In this document: positions 28,903 to 42,316 of the stretch, piece after piece
Numbering within the stretch: the first letter of the stretch is position 1
Layout: each line of letters begins with the position of its first letter
Assembly: GCF_016648105.1 (NCBI RefSeq)
Contig: NZ_JACVVE010000011.1
Span: forward strand, 88,773-152,772
Length of the DNA stretch: 64,000 nt
Reading direction: 5' to 3'
Source: Pseudomonas sp. S31
Lineage (GTDB): Bacteria > Pseudomonadota > Gammaproteobacteria > Pseudomonadales > Pseudomonadaceae
The notes under the pieces: generated by a model
What the model was told of the DNA's origin: nothing
Database searches by the model: none
The model's input: the letters and a program-made list of their open reading frames with translations, nothing else
Made by a program: the position numbers and the translations under genes

Positions 28903-29712
28903 TCACTCGATCTCGAACAAGCCATTGCTCAACGGCCCCACCGTCAGCCGCTCACGCACGTCGTCGTCGATGCGTGGATCGTCCGGCCGGTACAGCCTGA
29001 CCTGGCGATAGGCGTTGATGCGGTTGATCTCTTCGCCTAGATACTCCCACACCACCCGGGTGCAGGCCGGGTTGCGCCGGTCACCGCTGGAGACACCGGT
29101 CTTGAGCCCGTTCAGGCGGGTGATGCGGCTCTTGAAACTGGGAATCAGGATCGTCTGGCTCATCTCGTTGAGCGTCAGCGATTCATAGTCGATCAGGAAC
29201 AGGCGGTCCTGCAGCTGGTAGGCCACGCCCAGGTAGCGGCAACGCACCTCGGCGTGGGGATCGGTGGCGGTGGAGCGCTCTTGGCGCTCCTGGCGCTCGA
29301 AGACGAAATGCCCGCGCTCCTCGCGCAGGTGCACCAGTGACAGCAGGATCGAGCCCGGCACAGACATGCAATTGGAGTATTCGTAGTAATAGCCGCAGTA
29401 GCGGGACAGGTTGCCAGCCTGATCCTGCAAGGGCTGGAACAGCTCGCTGAGCGGGTCTCGCGGGGCTTCGGCCAGGGACGACACGCGCGCGCCGATCAGC
29501 CGGGCGAACTGCTCGGGCGGCAGGTTCAGCTCGTAGTCCTCGACACCGAAGAAATCACCGATGCGCTTGAGGTTGTAGGCCGTCGGACGGCTCTGCCCGC
29601 CCAGGTACTTGTTGAACTGGGCGCGGTTGATCGACAACTGCCGGCAAACTTCGGAAATAGAGCGGTAATGGCTGCAGGCCAGTTTGAGATTGATTGGAAA
29701 ATGATCGCTCAT
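28903..29712 (-). CDS. HTH transcriptional regulator with C-terminal effector-like domain
   Basis: A 269-aa protein. An N-terminal XRE-like helix-turn-helix (about 5-60, SISEVCRQLSINRAQFNKYLGGQSRPTAYNLKR) precedes a long domain without a family I recognise. That domain holds an aromatic stretch RYCGYYYEYSNC near residue 105. It is divergent from the AGCS alanine symporter, and the shared 178-bp region has repeat elements, so it may regulate itself and/or that gene. A metabolite-sensing role is a guess. Confidence 0.8.
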   Translation of the reverse strand: MSDHFPINLKLACSHYRSISEVCRQLSINRAQFNKYLGGQSRPTAYNLKRIGDFFGVEDYELNLPPEQFARLIGARVSSLAEAPRDPLSELFQPLQDQAGNLSRYCGYYYEYSNCMSVPGSILLSLVHLREERGHFVFERQERQERSTATDPHAEVRCRYLGVAYQLQDRLFLIDYESLTLNEMSQTILIPSFKSRITRLNGLKTGVSSGDRRNPACTRVVWEYLGEEINRINAYRQVRLYRPDDPRIDDDVRERLTVGPLSNGLFEIE

Positions 29713-29765
29713 GCTAGGACCTTGCCTGACGCTAATGACGCCATTCTAGCATCAACTCGCATCAA
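29710..29765. promoter_or_regulatory. Operator-like repeats between HTH regulator and alanine symporter
   Basis: A perfect inverted pair ATGCTAG (29711-29717) and CTAGCAT (29746-29752) straddles the regulator start. Two direct copies of GCATCAA (29749-29755, 29759-29765) sit 10 bp apart, one helical turn, on the same DNA face. This is the pattern of an autoregulatory operator; binding by the HTH protein is inferred. The rest of the 178-bp gap (29713-29890) has nothing else I can name. Confidence 0.45.
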
Positions 29766-29890
29766 GTAAGAGCAACCCGCGAAATTGTAACCACCTTTGT
29801 CATAGCCAACCATGCGCCCCAACAGATAGCGATGCGCCTGCCGCCCGCTGGTCATTCCAAGCGAACAATAAGAATCGAGGTCATTTACCA

Positions 29891-31333
29891 ATGCTCGAAG
29901 TCATCAACGATTTCCTCTCGGGGAAACTGCTCATCGTGCTGATCGTCGGTCTCGGCGGTTACTTCACCATCCGCTCGCGCTTCGTCCAGTTCCGTCACTT
30001 CGTTCATATGTTCGCCGTGTTCAAGGAATCGCTGCGTGGCCAGGCAGGCCAGCTGAGCTCGTTCCAGGCGCTGATGCTGAGCCTGGCCGGCCGCGTGGGT
30101 GCCGGCAACATCGCCGGTGTCGGTATCGCCGTGACCCTGGGTGGCCCAGGCGCAGTATTCTGGATGTGGGTCACCGCCCTGGTGGGCATGGCCAGCAGCT
30201 TCTTCGAATGCACCCTGGCCCAGGTCTACAAGCGTGCCGATGGCGATGGCCTGTACCGTGGCGGCCCGGCGTACTACATCCAGCATGGCCTGAAGCGCAA
30301 GAGCATGGCCGTGGTGTTCTCGATCCTGCTGCTGGTCACCTACGGCTTCGCCTTCATCGGCCTGCAGTCGTATACCGTGACCCACTCGCTGCAGAACGCC
30401 TTCGCCTTCGACCCGCGCCACACCGGTATCGTCCTTGCGGTGCTGCTGGCCATCACCTTCCTCGGCGGCATCAAGCGTATCGCTGCGGTCTCCGACCTGC
30501 TGGTGCCGATCAAGACTCTGGCCTACATCGGCGTGACCCTGTACGTGATCGGTACCCAGATCGAACACGTACCGGCCATGCTGGAAACCATCTTCAAGAG
30601 CGCCTTCGGCCTCGACCCGGCGTTCGGCGGCCTGCTCGGCAGCGCCATCGTCATGGGCGTGAAGCGGGGCGTGTTCGCCAACGAAGCGGGCCTGGGCAGT
30701 GCACCGAACGTAGCCGCCGTGGCTGCGGTGAAACACCCGGGCGCCCAGGGTGTGGTCCAGGCCTTCAGCGTGTTCCTCGACACCTTCGTGATCTGCACCT
30801 GCACCGCGCTGCTGATCCTGCTGTCAGGCTTCTACACACCGGGCTTCGAGGGTGACGGCATCGTCCTGACCCAGAACTCGCTGGCCGCCGTGGTCGGTGA
30901 CTGGGGTCGTCTGTTCGTCAGCGTGGCGCTGTCGCTGTTCGTGTTCACCTGCATCCTCTACAACTACTACCTGGGCGAGAACAGCCTGCAGTTCCTCAGC
31001 CGCAACCGCGCGGTGCTGATGGCCTTCCGCGCCTTGGTGCTGGCGCTGGTGGTGTGGGGTTCGATGCAGGACCTGTCGACCGTATTCGCCTTCGCCGACA
31101 TCACCATGACCTGCCTGGCGTTCGTCAACCTGGTGGCCCTGGCCCTGCTGTTCAAGGTCGGCCTGCGGGTGATGCGCGACTACGACGACCAGCGCAAGGC
31201 CGGTATCGCCCAGCCGGTGTTCGACTCGGCGAAGTTCGCCGACCTGGACCTTGACACCAACGCCTGGCCGGCCAATCCTCAGGCCGAAACAGCCGCTGAC
31301 AAAGCCGCAGGCCAAGCCCAGCTGCAGCGCTGA
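29891..31333 (+). CDS. AGCS-family sodium:alanine/glycine symporter
   Basis: A 480-aa inner-membrane symporter with about 11 hydrophobic helices. Family motifs are GGYFTIRSRFVQFRHF, SLAGRVGAGNIAGVGIAV (about 66-83), GMASSFFECTLAQVYK, YRGGPAYYIQ and GVFANEAGLGSAPNVAA. It imports alanine or glycine with Na+. The charged tail (about 440-480) is cytoplasmic. It is followed 72 bp later by an L-asparaginase gene, which suggests an amino-acid catabolic context. Confidence 0.93.
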   Translation: MLEVINDFLSGKLLIVLIVGLGGYFTIRSRFVQFRHFVHMFAVFKESLRGQAGQLSSFQALMLSLAGRVGAGNIAGVGIAVTLGGPGAVFWMWVTALVGMASSFFECTLAQVYKRADGDGLYRGGPAYYIQHGLKRKSMAVVFSILLLVTYGFAFIGLQSYTVTHSLQNAFAFDPRHTGIVLAVLLAITFLGGIKRIAAVSDLLVPIKTLAYIGVTLYVIGTQIEHVPAMLETIFKSAFGLDPAFGGLLGSAIVMGVKRGVFANEAGLGSAPNVAAVAAVKHPGAQGVVQAFSVFLDTFVICTCTALLILLSGFYTPGFEGDGIVLTQNSLAAVVGDWGRLFVSVALSLFVFTCILYNYYLGENSLQFLSRNRAVLMAFRALVLALVVWGSMQDLSTVFAFADITMTCLAFVNLVALALLFKVGLRVMRDYDDQRKAGIAQPVFDSAKFADLDLDTNAWPANPQAETAADKAAGQAQLQR

Positions 31334-31346
31334 TATCCTCCGCTGC

Positions 31347-31371
31347 CCAGCCGCCCCGTTCGTGGGCGGCT
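31347..31371 (+). terminator. Hairpin between alanine symporter and asparaginase
   Basis: CAGCCGCC (31347-31354) pairs with GGCGGCTG (31364-31371) with a 9-nt loop, 14 bp past the symporter stop. The downstream sequence is only weakly T-rich. Partial termination is possible. Confidence 0.4.
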
Positions 31372-31405
31372 GCTTCATCTCCGCTCACCGCTACGGAAGC
31401 TTTCC

Positions 31406-32395
31406 ATGCGTGCAGTCAAGAATCTTCTCGTGCTCTACACCGGCGGCACCATCGGCATGTTGGAAACCGCCGAAGGCCTGGCGCCAGCTGGTGGTTTCGA
31501 GGCGCGCATGCGTGCACACCTCGCCCTGCTGCCCGACGCACCACAGGTACAGTGGACCCTGCAGGAAATGAACCCGCTGCTCGATAGCGCCAACATGCAG
31601 CAACACAACTGGCTGGCCATGCGCGATGCCATCGTCGAAGCGGTGGACGTTGCCGGCCACGATGGCGTGCTGGTGCTGCATGGCACCGACAGCCTGGCCT
31701 ACAGCGCTGCGGCGTTGTCGTTCCTGCTGCTGGGCCTGCCGGTGCCGGTGCTGCTGACCGGCTCGATGCTGCCGGCCGGCGCCCCAGGCAGCGATGCCTG
31801 GGGCAACCTGTGCGGTGCCTTGCGGCAGTTCGAGCAGGGCCTGGAGGCAGGTGTGCAGCTGTATTTCCATGGCCAACTGCTGCACGGCTGCCGCGCTTCG
31901 AAGCTGCGCAGCGAAGCCTTCGATGCCTTCGCCGCGTTGCCCCGGCATCGTGACGGCGAGCGTGCCGCCGGTGTGCCAGCCGAGATTGGCTATCGCCAGC
32001 CACGCCAGCCAGTCAATCTGGCGGTGATGCCGGTGTTCCCTGGGCTGCAGGCTGGCCACTTGAAGGGGCTGCTGGACAGTGGCGTGCAAGGGTTGCTGCT
32101 GGAGTGCTATGGCAGTGGCACCGGACCGTCGGACGACCAGGCGTTGCTGGAGGTGCTGCGTGCAGGGCGCCAGCATGGTGTGCTGCTGGCTGCCATCAGC
32201 CAATGTCCAGAAGGGTCGGTGGTGTTCGATACCTATGCGGCGGGCAATCGCCTGCGTAGCGCCGGTCTGGTGAGTGGTGGTGGCATGACCCGTGAGGCGG
32301 CGTTGGGCAAGATGTTTGCGCTGCTGGGGGCGGGGGTGGATATCGATGCAGCAGAGCAGTGGTTTGCGCTGGACCTCTGTGGTGAGCTGGCCTGA
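31406..32395 (+). CDS. ansA: L-asparaginase (type I-like, cytoplasmic)
   Basis: Hydrolyses asparagine to aspartate and ammonia. The 329-aa protein has no signal peptide, pointing to the cytoplasmic type I group. The two threonine signatures are present: TGGTIG (nucleophile T12 region) and LHGTDSLAYSAAALS (about 90-104). A conserved lysine in CRASKLRSEAFDAF completes the active site. Glutaminase side activity cannot be excluded from sequence. Confidence 0.88.
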   Translation: MRAVKNLLVLYTGGTIGMLETAEGLAPAGGFEARMRAHLALLPDAPQVQWTLQEMNPLLDSANMQQHNWLAMRDAIVEAVDVAGHDGVLVLHGTDSLAYSAAALSFLLLGLPVPVLLTGSMLPAGAPGSDAWGNLCGALRQFEQGLEAGVQLYFHGQLLHGCRASKLRSEAFDAFAALPRHRDGERAAGVPAEIGYRQPRQPVNLAVMPVFPGLQAGHLKGLLDSGVQGLLLECYGSGTGPSDDQALLEVLRAGRQHGVLLAAISQCPEGSVVFDTYAAGNRLRSAGLVSGGGMTREAALGKMFALLGAGVDIDAAEQWFALDLCGELA

Positions 32396-32410
32396 TTTTT
32401 AGCCTGTCGG

Positions 32411-32447
32411 GGCCTGTTCGCCGCTGCGATTTACCCGCGAACAGGCC
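32411..32447 (+). repeat. REP-like hairpin between asparaginase and tRNA-Sec
   Basis: GGCCTGTTCG (32411-32420) pairs with CGAACAGGCC (32438-32447). The sequence TTTACCCGCGAA inside it is the REP core, so this looks like a decayed single REP. It could end asparaginase transcription before the convergent tRNA gene. Confidence 0.6.
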
Positions 32448-32465
32448 GTGACGGGAAAACGAAAA

Positions 32466-32561
32466 TGGCGGAAGGCAGCGGGAGTCGAACCTGCCCGGGA
32501 ACGGCTGCCGTCCCCAACCGGGTTTGAAGCCCGGCCGCGCCACCGGGCGCGATTGCCTTCC
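32466..32561 (-). tRNA. selC: tRNA-Sec (anticodon UCA)
   Basis: The 96-nt minus-strand sequence begins GGAAGGCAATCGCGCCC and ends GGGCTTCC-like acceptor plus G discriminator and encoded CCA. It has the long 8-bp acceptor stem and extended variable arm typical of tRNA-Sec. The anticodon TCA is in the loop sequence CTTCAAA. It sits 6 bp after the selB stop and co-directional with it. It serves the in-frame UGA of fdnG at 41080. Confidence 0.95.
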
Positions 32562-32567
32562 TTGAAC

Positions 32568-35920
<3,353 letters not shown>

Positions 35921-35955
35921 CTACCTTGGACTGTTCCGTTGTCTGTTCTGGCCCT

Positions 35956-36036
35956 TTCGCGGGTGAACCCGCTCCTACAGGTCCGCCGTTGCATTCGAAG
36001 GCAAAGGGGACCTGTAGGAGCGGGTTTACCCGCGAA
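35956..36036. repeat. REP pair (inverted, GGTTTACCC type)
   Basis: Arms 35956-35984 and 36008-36036 are inverted copies with a single mismatch (GGGTGAACCC versus GGGTTTACCC). The pair fills the fdhE-selA gap, so the two may form separate transcription units or a partly terminated one. Confidence 0.88.
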
Positions 36037-36073
36037 GCAGGTGACTCGGTCTTAGAGTGTAGACACTCCCAAC

Positions 36074-36994
36074 CTACCCAGGCGCGAGCATCAAGTTGGG
36101 TGCCAACCGATGAAAACCCTCCTCGTCCAGGCGAATGTCCAGCGCCAGGCTGGCCAGGTCATCGGCCAATGGTTCGGCGTAGGCGTCGTTTTCCAGGTAA
36201 TGATGCTTGAGGTAGCTCTGGCACCCCGGGCAGCACTCGGCGCGCAGCGGCGCCTTGCCCGGCGCATGGCGATCGTCCTCGAGGCTGGTGTAGCGCAGGT
36301 CCTTGCTCGACTCGCAGTACACGCACTTGACCCGCACCACATGCCATTCGCAGGCGCATAGCGAACAGGCCAGGTAGCGCAGCCCATTGTGCTTGCCACG
36401 GTTGCGCACCAGCCCGGCCATGGCCTGCGAGCCACACGCCGGGCACTGCGCCAGGCTACCGGCCGGTTTGAGCTCGGCCTCGGGCAGCGCCAGCAGCCAG
36501 CTGGACCAGGCGGCCTGCAGCGCAGCACCGATGAACGGCACCAACGCTGCCGGCACCGCGTCGTACTGGCCGGCAAGCAAGGCGATGCCCCAGCCCTTGC
36601 GCTGGCCCTCGGCAGCGCCACGCAGGGTTTGCACGGCCTCGCCCAATGGCCCCTCGGCTGGCCCGTCGAAGCCTTCGAGCAGCGCCTGCAGCCAGACCAG
36701 CCACGGCCCTTCGCGCACCAGGCTGTCGGCCGCCAGCGGTGGCAAGCCATGACTTATACACAGGCGCTGGCGCTCTTCGGCCACCGGCAAGCCGCTCGGG
36801 GGGTTATCCACAAGCTGCTGCTGGAGGCGACAAAGCCGCGCCACCCACCGCAGGTAATCACCCAATGGGTTGCCTTCGGCCAACTGCCCCAGGCGCTCGG
36901 CGCGCCGTTCGAACAGGTTGTGCGGCGGCAGGTGCAGGAACGTCGGCATCACCGCCGACGCTTCGATCTGCCCAGGTTCGAGTATCGTGCTCAA
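36074..36994 (-). CDS. fdhE: Formate dehydrogenase accessory protein FdhE
   Basis: A 306-aa maturation factor for respiratory formate dehydrogenase. The C-terminal part contains four CxxC pairs (CPACG, CSLCACEW, CVYCESS, CCPGCQSY) that bind iron as rubredoxin-like sites. It acts in the cytoplasm on the catalytic subunit before export. It starts 4 bp downstream of fdnI, last gene of the fdnGHI-fdhE operon. Confidence 0.95.
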   Translation of the reverse strand: MSTILEPGQIEASAVMPTFLHLPPHNLFERRAERLGQLAEGNPLGDYLRWVARLCRLQQQLVDNPPSGLPVAEERQRLCISHGLPPLAADSLVREGPWLVWLQALLEGFDGPAEGPLGEAVQTLRGAAEGQRKGWGIALLAGQYDAVPAALVPFIGAALQAAWSSWLLALPEAELKPAGSLAQCPACGSQAMAGLVRNRGKHNGLRYLACSLCACEWHVVRVKCVYCESSKDLRYTSLEDDRHAPGKAPLRAECCPGCQSYLKHHYLENDAYAEPLADDLASLALDIRLDEEGFHRLAPNLMLAPG

Positions 36995-36998
36995 GCGC

Positions 36999-37655
36999 TC
37001 ATCCTTCTTTGCCTCGGTGGTCCGTCGGAGCCTTGTCGCCCGTCACCTCGCGGTACCACAACTCATGATGTTTGCGCGCCCAGGCGCGGCTGACCCAGCC
37101 ATGCAGCATGGCGCCGATCGAGCCCTTGATCCAGATGCCGGCGTAGATGTGCACGATGATGCTGAGGATCAGCACGAAGCCCGCCAGCGCATGAGCAAGC
37201 GACGCCAAGCGAATCGAGCCGATGTCGAAGAAATGGCTGAAGTAGGCACGCCAGATCACCACACCGCTGAGCAGCAGCACCAGCATGCACACCAAGAGGG
37301 TCCAGAACAGCAGTTTCTGCCCGGCGTTGTACTTGCCGATCGGTGGCACCCCCTCCTCCTTGTTCAGCATCACCCGGTCGACACGGCGCAGCCACAAGCG
37401 GTCGTTGGCGGTGATGAAGTTGGCCCGCCAGAACCGCAACACCAGGCCAAGGAAGAACACGAACATCGCCACGCCCAGGAACGGGTGCAGGATGCGCGTC
37501 CATGGCCCGCCGCCGAACAGGTTGCTCAGCCAGAACAGCGCCGGGTGGAACAGCGCCAGCCCGGACAGCCCGGCGGTGATGAACAGGATCGCAACGATCC
37601 AGTGGTTGGTCCGTTCGTTGGCGTTGTAGCGCAAGATGGGTTTTTCGTCGTTCAT
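36999..37655 (-). CDS. fdnI: Formate dehydrogenase cytochrome b556 (gamma) subunit
   Basis: A 218-aa integral membrane diheme subunit with four helices. Histidines in NERTNHWIV (about residue 18), ILHPFLG (57), AHALAGF (155) and IVHIYAG (169) are candidate haem ligands. It moves electrons from the beta subunit to quinone. The start overlaps fdnH by 4 bp (ATGA). Confidence 0.94.
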   Translation of the reverse strand: MNDEKPILRYNANERTNHWIVAILFITAGLSGLALFHPALFWLSNLFGGGPWTRILHPFLGVAMFVFFLGLVLRFWRANFITANDRLWLRRVDRVMLNKEEGVPPIGKYNAGQKLLFWTLLVCMLVLLLSGVVIWRAYFSHFFDIGSIRLASLAHALAGFVLILSIIVHIYAGIWIKGSIGAMLHGWVSRAWARKHHELWYREVTGDKAPTDHRGKEG

Positions 37656-38602
37656 GGCCGCTGCTCCCCTTGCCCACCGGGCCGGTTCGGATCATAGACA
37701 TGCACCGACGGGTCGACCTGGTGCACGCCATCGCCGGATGGCGCCGGGTGCTCGTCCTCCTCGACCCGCTGAGGGCCCACGCGTACGTAGTGGAAGAACC
37801 CGGCCAGCACCGCCGCGCCCATCGCCAACAACGCCAGCGGCTTGGTGAAGCCCTTCCACAACCCCACCAGCGGGCTGATCACCGGCTGGTCCGGCAAGCC
37901 GGCATACAGCTTCGGCGTGTCGGCATGGTGCAGCACGTACATCACATGGGTACCCCCGACCCCGTCCGGATCGTACAACCCGGCGTTGTCATAGCCGCGT
38001 GACTTGAGGTCGACGATACGCTCATCGGCATGCACCTTCATTTCCGCCTTGCTGCCGAACACGATCGCCCCGGTCGGACAGGTCTTCACGCAGGCCGGCT
38101 CCAGGCCCACGGTAACGCGGTCGGAACACAGGGTGCACTTGTACGCCTTGTGGTCCTTCTGCGAGATCCGCGGGATGTTGAACGGGCAGCCGGTGATGCA
38201 GTAGCCGCAGCCGATGCAGTGGTCCTGATTGAAGTCGACGATGCCATTGGCGTGCTTGATGATCGCCCCCGGGCTCGGGCAGGCCTTCAGGCAACCGGGC
38301 TCTGCGCAGTGCATGCAGCCGTCCTTGCGGATCAGCCACTCCAGGTTGCCGTCGTCACGCTCGTGCTCGGTGAAGCGCATCAGGGTCCAGGTTTCGGCGG
38401 TCAGGTCCTGGGGGTTGTCGTAGGTGCCGTGGTTGTGGCCCACCTCGTCACGCAGTTCGTTCCACTCCGAACACGCCACCTGGCACGCCTTGCAACCGAT
38501 GCACTTGGTGGTGTCGATCAGCTTGGCGACTTCCTCCAGCTGGCGCACCGAGGGCGGCACGGTGGTGGTGGCCGAGCGGGCAATGATGTCTTGGCTGGCC
38601 AT
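37652..38602 (-). CDS. fdnH: Formate dehydrogenase iron-sulfur (beta) subunit
   Basis: A 316-aa membrane-anchored electron-transfer subunit. Four cysteine clusters, [45 protein letters not shown] and [21 protein letters not shown], would hold four [4Fe-4S] centres. A C-terminal helix (about 268-290, [18 protein letters not shown]) anchors it. It overlaps the fdnG stop by one base (TGATG). Confidence 0.95.
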   Translation of the reverse strand: MASQDIIARSATTTVPPSVRQLEEVAKLIDTTKCIGCKACQVACSEWNELRDEVGHNHGTYDNPQDLTAETWTLMRFTEHERDDGNLEWLIRKDGCMHCAEPGCLKACPSPGAIIKHANGIVDFNQDHCIGCGYCITGCPFNIPRISQKDHKAYKCTLCSDRVTVGLEPACVKTCPTGAIVFGSKAEMKVHADERIVDLKSRGYDNAGLYDPDGVGGTHVMYVLHHADTPKLYAGLPDQPVISPLVGLWKGFTKPLALLAMGAAVLAGFFHYVRVGPQRVEEDEHPAPSGDGVHQVDPSVHVYDPNRPGGQGEQRP

Positions 38603-41600
38603 CAGAGTTTCTCCACTTTGACGAGGAACGACTTGGACTCCGGCGTCTGCGTGTTGCCATCACCGAGGAACGGCACCAGCGTGTTGGTCAGGTAGCCGTG
38701 CCGGGTAGACCCGGTGAACCCCCAGTGCAACGGGATGCCGATCTGGTGCACGGTCTGGTTGTTGACCTGCAACGGGCGGATCCGCTTGGTCACCACCGCC
38801 ACGGCATCGATATGCCCGCGCTTGCTCGACACCCGCACGCGATCACCGGCCTTGATGCCCTTCTCGTTGGCCAGCACTTCGCCGATCTCGACGAACTGCT
38901 CAGGCTGGATGATGGCGTTCAACCGGCAGTGCTTGCTCCAGAAGTGGAAGTGCTCGGTCAGCCGGTAGGTGGTTGCCGCGTAGGGGAACTCGTCGTGGGT
39001 ACCGAGCGAATCCCACACCGAATCGAACACGCGGCCGGCCGGGTTGCTGGTGGCCTTCTTGTTCTGCGGGTGCAGCGGGTTGATCCCGATCGGCGTCTCG
39101 AACGGCTCGTAGTGCTCGGGGAACGGCCCCTCGGCCATCTTGTCGATGGCGAAGAAGCGCGCCACCCCCTCGGGGTTCATGATGAACGGGTTCATCCCGG
39201 CTTCCGGTGGCGAGTCGACCTTGAAGTCGGGCACGTCGGTACCGGTCCAGGCCTTGCCGTTCCACCACACCAGGCGTTTCTTCTCAGGGTCCCACGGCTT
39301 GCCCTGCGGGTCGCTGGAAGCACGGTTGTAGAGGATGCGCCGGTTGGCTGGCCACGCCCAGGCCCAGTTCTGCACCTGGTGCATGCCATAAGGGTCGCTG
39401 TTGTCGCGCCGGGCCATCTGGTTGCCCTGCTCGGTCCAGCAGCCGGCGAAGATCCAGCAGCCGGACGCGGTGCTGCCATCGTCCTTGAGCTGGCCGAAGC
39501 CCGAGACCTGCTGGCCGGCCTTGAGCTGCGCGCCGGTCGAGTCGGTCAGGTCGCTCACCGCCCAGCCGTTCATTTCCTTGGCCAGCTCCTCGGGAGACGG
39601 CTCATCGGCGATCTTGTACGGCCAGTTGATGTTCATCAGCGGGTCGGGATACGCGCCACCTTCTTCCTTGTAGCGCTGGCGCAGGCGCAGGAACAGCTCG
39701 CTCATGATCTGCACGTCGGTGCGTGTCTCTCCCGGGCCGTCGGCGCCCTTCCAGTGCCACTGCAGCCAGCGGCTGCTGTTGACCAGCGAGCCATCCTCCT
39801 CGGCGAAGCAGGTGGTGGGCAGGCGGATCACTTCGGTCTGGATGTTGGCCGTGTCGACATCGTTGAACGGCCCGGCATTGCGCCAGAACTCCGAGGTTTC
39901 GGTGGCCAGCGGGTCCATGATCACCAGCCATTTGAGCTTGCCGAGGGCGGCGGTGACGCGGTTCTTGTCCGGCAACGCGGCGATCGGGTTGAAGCCCTGG
40001 CACATGTAGCCGTTGACCTTGCCCTGGCCCATCATCTCGAACATGCGCAGCACATCGTAGGCCGGCACGTCGAGCTTCGGCAGCCAGTCGTAGCCCCAGT
40101 TGTTCTCGGCGGTGGCATTGGCGCCATACCAGGCCTTCATGAGGCTGACGTGGAACTTGCCGTAGTTCTGCCAGTAGGACAACTGCCCCGGGCGCAGCGG
40201 CTTGGAGGCGCGCTTGTCGATGAACGTGGCGTAGTCCTGCTCGGCATCGCCCGCCAGGGTCAGGTAGCCCGGCAACGAGTTGGACAACAGCCCCAGGTCG
40301 GTCAGGCCCTGGATGTTGGAGTGCCCGCGCAGCGCATTGACGCCGCCCCCAGGCATGCCGACGTTACCCAGCAACAGCTGGACCATGGCCGCACTGCGGA
40401 TGATCTGCGCGCCGATCGAGTGCTGCGTCCAACCCAGCGCATAAAGGATCGTCATGGTCTTGCCCGGTACCGAGCAGGTGGCGATCTCGTCCCAGATCTT
40501 CATCATGGCGTCCTGCGGCATGCCACAGGTCATGCTGGCCAGTTCCGGGGTGTAGCGGCTGTAGTGCTGCTTCATCAGCTGAAATACACAGCGCGGGTGC
40601 TGCAGGGTCGGATCGACCTTGGCATAGCCGTCCTCGCCCAGCTCGTAGCCCCAGCCGGACTTGTCGGCATATACACGCTTGGCTTCGTCATAGCCGCTGA
40701 ACAGCCCGTCCTCGAAGCCATATCCCTCTTTGACAATGAAAGACACGTCGGTGTAGTTGCGCACGTATTCGTGCTGAATCTTGTCGTTGCTCAGCAGGTA
40801 GTTGATCAGCCCGCCCATGAAGGCGATGTCGGTACCGGTACGAATCGGCGCGTAGTAGTCCGCCACCGAAGCGGTACGGGTAAACCTGGGGTCGACCACG
40901 ATCAGCCGCGCCTTGTTGTGCGCCTTGGCCTCGGTCACCCACTTGAAGCCACACGGGTGTGCTTCTGCTGCGTTGCCACCCATCACCAGAACCAAGTTCG
41001 CGTTAGCGATATCGGACCAGTGGTTGGTCATGGCGCCACGGCCGTACGTCGGGGCAAGACTTGCCACCGTCGGGCCATGTCAGACACGTGCCTGGTTATC
41101 GAACCCCAGCATGCCTGTTGCGCGGACGACCTTGTGGGTCAGGTAGCCGGCCTCGCTGGAGGCGGCCGATGCAGCGAGAAAACCGGTGGTGAGCCAGCGG
41201 TTGACGGTCTGGCCTTGGGCGTTCTTCTCGATGAAGTTGGCGTCGCGGTCCTTTTTCATCAGGTCGGCGACGCGGTCGAGCGCCTCGTCCCAGCTGACCC
41301 GCACCCACTCCTTGCTGCCCGGCTTGCGTACCTCGGGGTACTTGAGGCGGCTGGGGCTGTGGATGAAGTCGAGCAGGCCCGCGCCTTTCGGGCACAGGGT
41401 GCCGCGGTTGACCGGGTGATCGGCGTCGCCTTCGATGTGGATGATGTTCTGTTTGACGTTCTTGCCCGCATCGCCCTGGCTGTACAGGATCAGGCCGCAG
41501 CCGACCGAACAGTAGGGGCAGGTGTTGCGAGCTTCTTTGGTATGCGCCAGCTTGAAGTGACGCACCTGCTCGGCGAACGCCGGCGTCGGGGCCATGCCCA

Positions 41601-41670
41601 GCGCCGCGAGGCTCGAGCCTCCAAGGCCGATACCGGCGACCTTGAAGAACTGCCGACGGTTGAGATCCAT
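38602..41670 (-). CDS. fdnG: Selenocysteine-containing formate dehydrogenase catalytic (alpha) subunit
   Basis: Oxidises formate at a molybdenum bis-MGD centre on the periplasmic side. The gene must be read through UGA 41080-41082 as Sec, giving 1022 aa from the ATG at 41670. A Tat signal ([10 protein letters not shown]) is at the N-terminus, followed by a [4Fe-4S] motif CPYCSVGCG with a later C at GTLCPKG. Sec lies in [17 protein letters not shown], at the usual catalytic position. The reading frame is continuous on both sides of the UGA. A SECIS hairpin immediately downstream and selA/selB/tRNA-Sec in the window support read-through. Confidence 0.95.
41041..41076 (-). promoter_or_regulatory. 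SECIS hairpin of fdnG
   Basis: Just downstream of the UGA the mRNA has GGCC...GGCC as a lower stem and GGTGGCA/TGCCCC as an upper stem with apical loop AGUCU. E. coli fdnG SECIS has a similar AGGUCU loop. The loop is about 18-22 nt past the UGA, the distance SelB needs. Confidence 0.8.
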
Positions 41671-41833
41671 CGTGCACTCCTGATCAGGTTTGGACGCACG
41701 GAACATGGCCGGCGCCTCTTGGTAGTCACGGTGGCGGCTTTTGATAGCTGCCAATGGTTAAGACTAGCCAAGAATCGAGAAGGTGCGATGACACGGATCA
41801 GGGACTAGGGACTAGGTTACGTCGATAGCGCGA

Positions 41834-42316
41834 TTACGCGGCGCCTTGAGGATCAGCGTCTTCGGGACTACAGGCAATACTGAAAGCGCTTTCATTCAGG
41901 TAGCACACCTGCAAGCCGGCATTTACAGCATTTCCATCAACACCAACGATTTCATATCGGGAGAGCAGGTACTGCTCACGGCTCAACGAACCCTCCGTCA
42001 ACAGTTTACTGCCCAAAGCCGCCAAAGCAGAACCCACCGTTGCAACGATGCCAGGTCTCATCTGCATATGTTGCCAAAAGGTCATGCCTGAGTAACGGGA
42101 GTAGTAGATCTCGGAGGGTCCGAATATCAGAATACCGATACTCAGTAGCACTGTTGCCCCGCCACAAATCAAGAGTAACCATCCAAAAAAGTTACCGGCT
42201 GCATGCTGATCCACATGATCCTCGTAGGCTGCGAAAAAGCCCGGAACTTCGTACTCCTGTATGCCTGGTCTGAGCTCAATTCGCCCGTTGAATGCCGCTT
42301 CGACTGGTGTTTGCAT
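41834..42316 (-). CDS. Hypothetical small membrane protein, 160 aa
   Basis: I do not recognise a family. The N-terminal 45 residues are soluble, followed by a strong membrane helix (about 45-65, LLLICGGATVLLSIGILIFGP) and a weaker second one (about 88-105, IVATVGSALAALGSKLL). A soluble C-terminus follows. Its DNA is less GC-rich than its neighbours, with codon use unlike the flanking fdn and ssb genes, which suggests acquisition. A perfect hairpin overlaps its ribosome binding site. Confidence 0.6.
   Translation of the reverse strand: MQTPVEAAFNGRIELRPGIQEYEVPGFFAAYEDHVDQHAAGNFFGWLLLICGGATVLLSIGILIFGPSEIYYSRYSGMTFWQHMQMRPGIVATVGSALAALGSKLLTEGSLSREQYLLSRYEIVGVDGNAVNAGLQVCYLNESAFSIACSPEDADPQGAA

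Noticed and set aside
41080..41082. Stop codon splitting fdnG (possible pseudogene)
   Set aside because: The frame continues unchanged on both sides, the site is the known Sec position, a SECIS hairpin follows and the Sec machinery is encoded close by.
38698..41808. A plus-strand open frame of over 1000 codons opposite fdnG
   Set aside because: It is a GC-driven antisense shadow; the minus strand has all formate dehydrogenase motifs and subunit partners.
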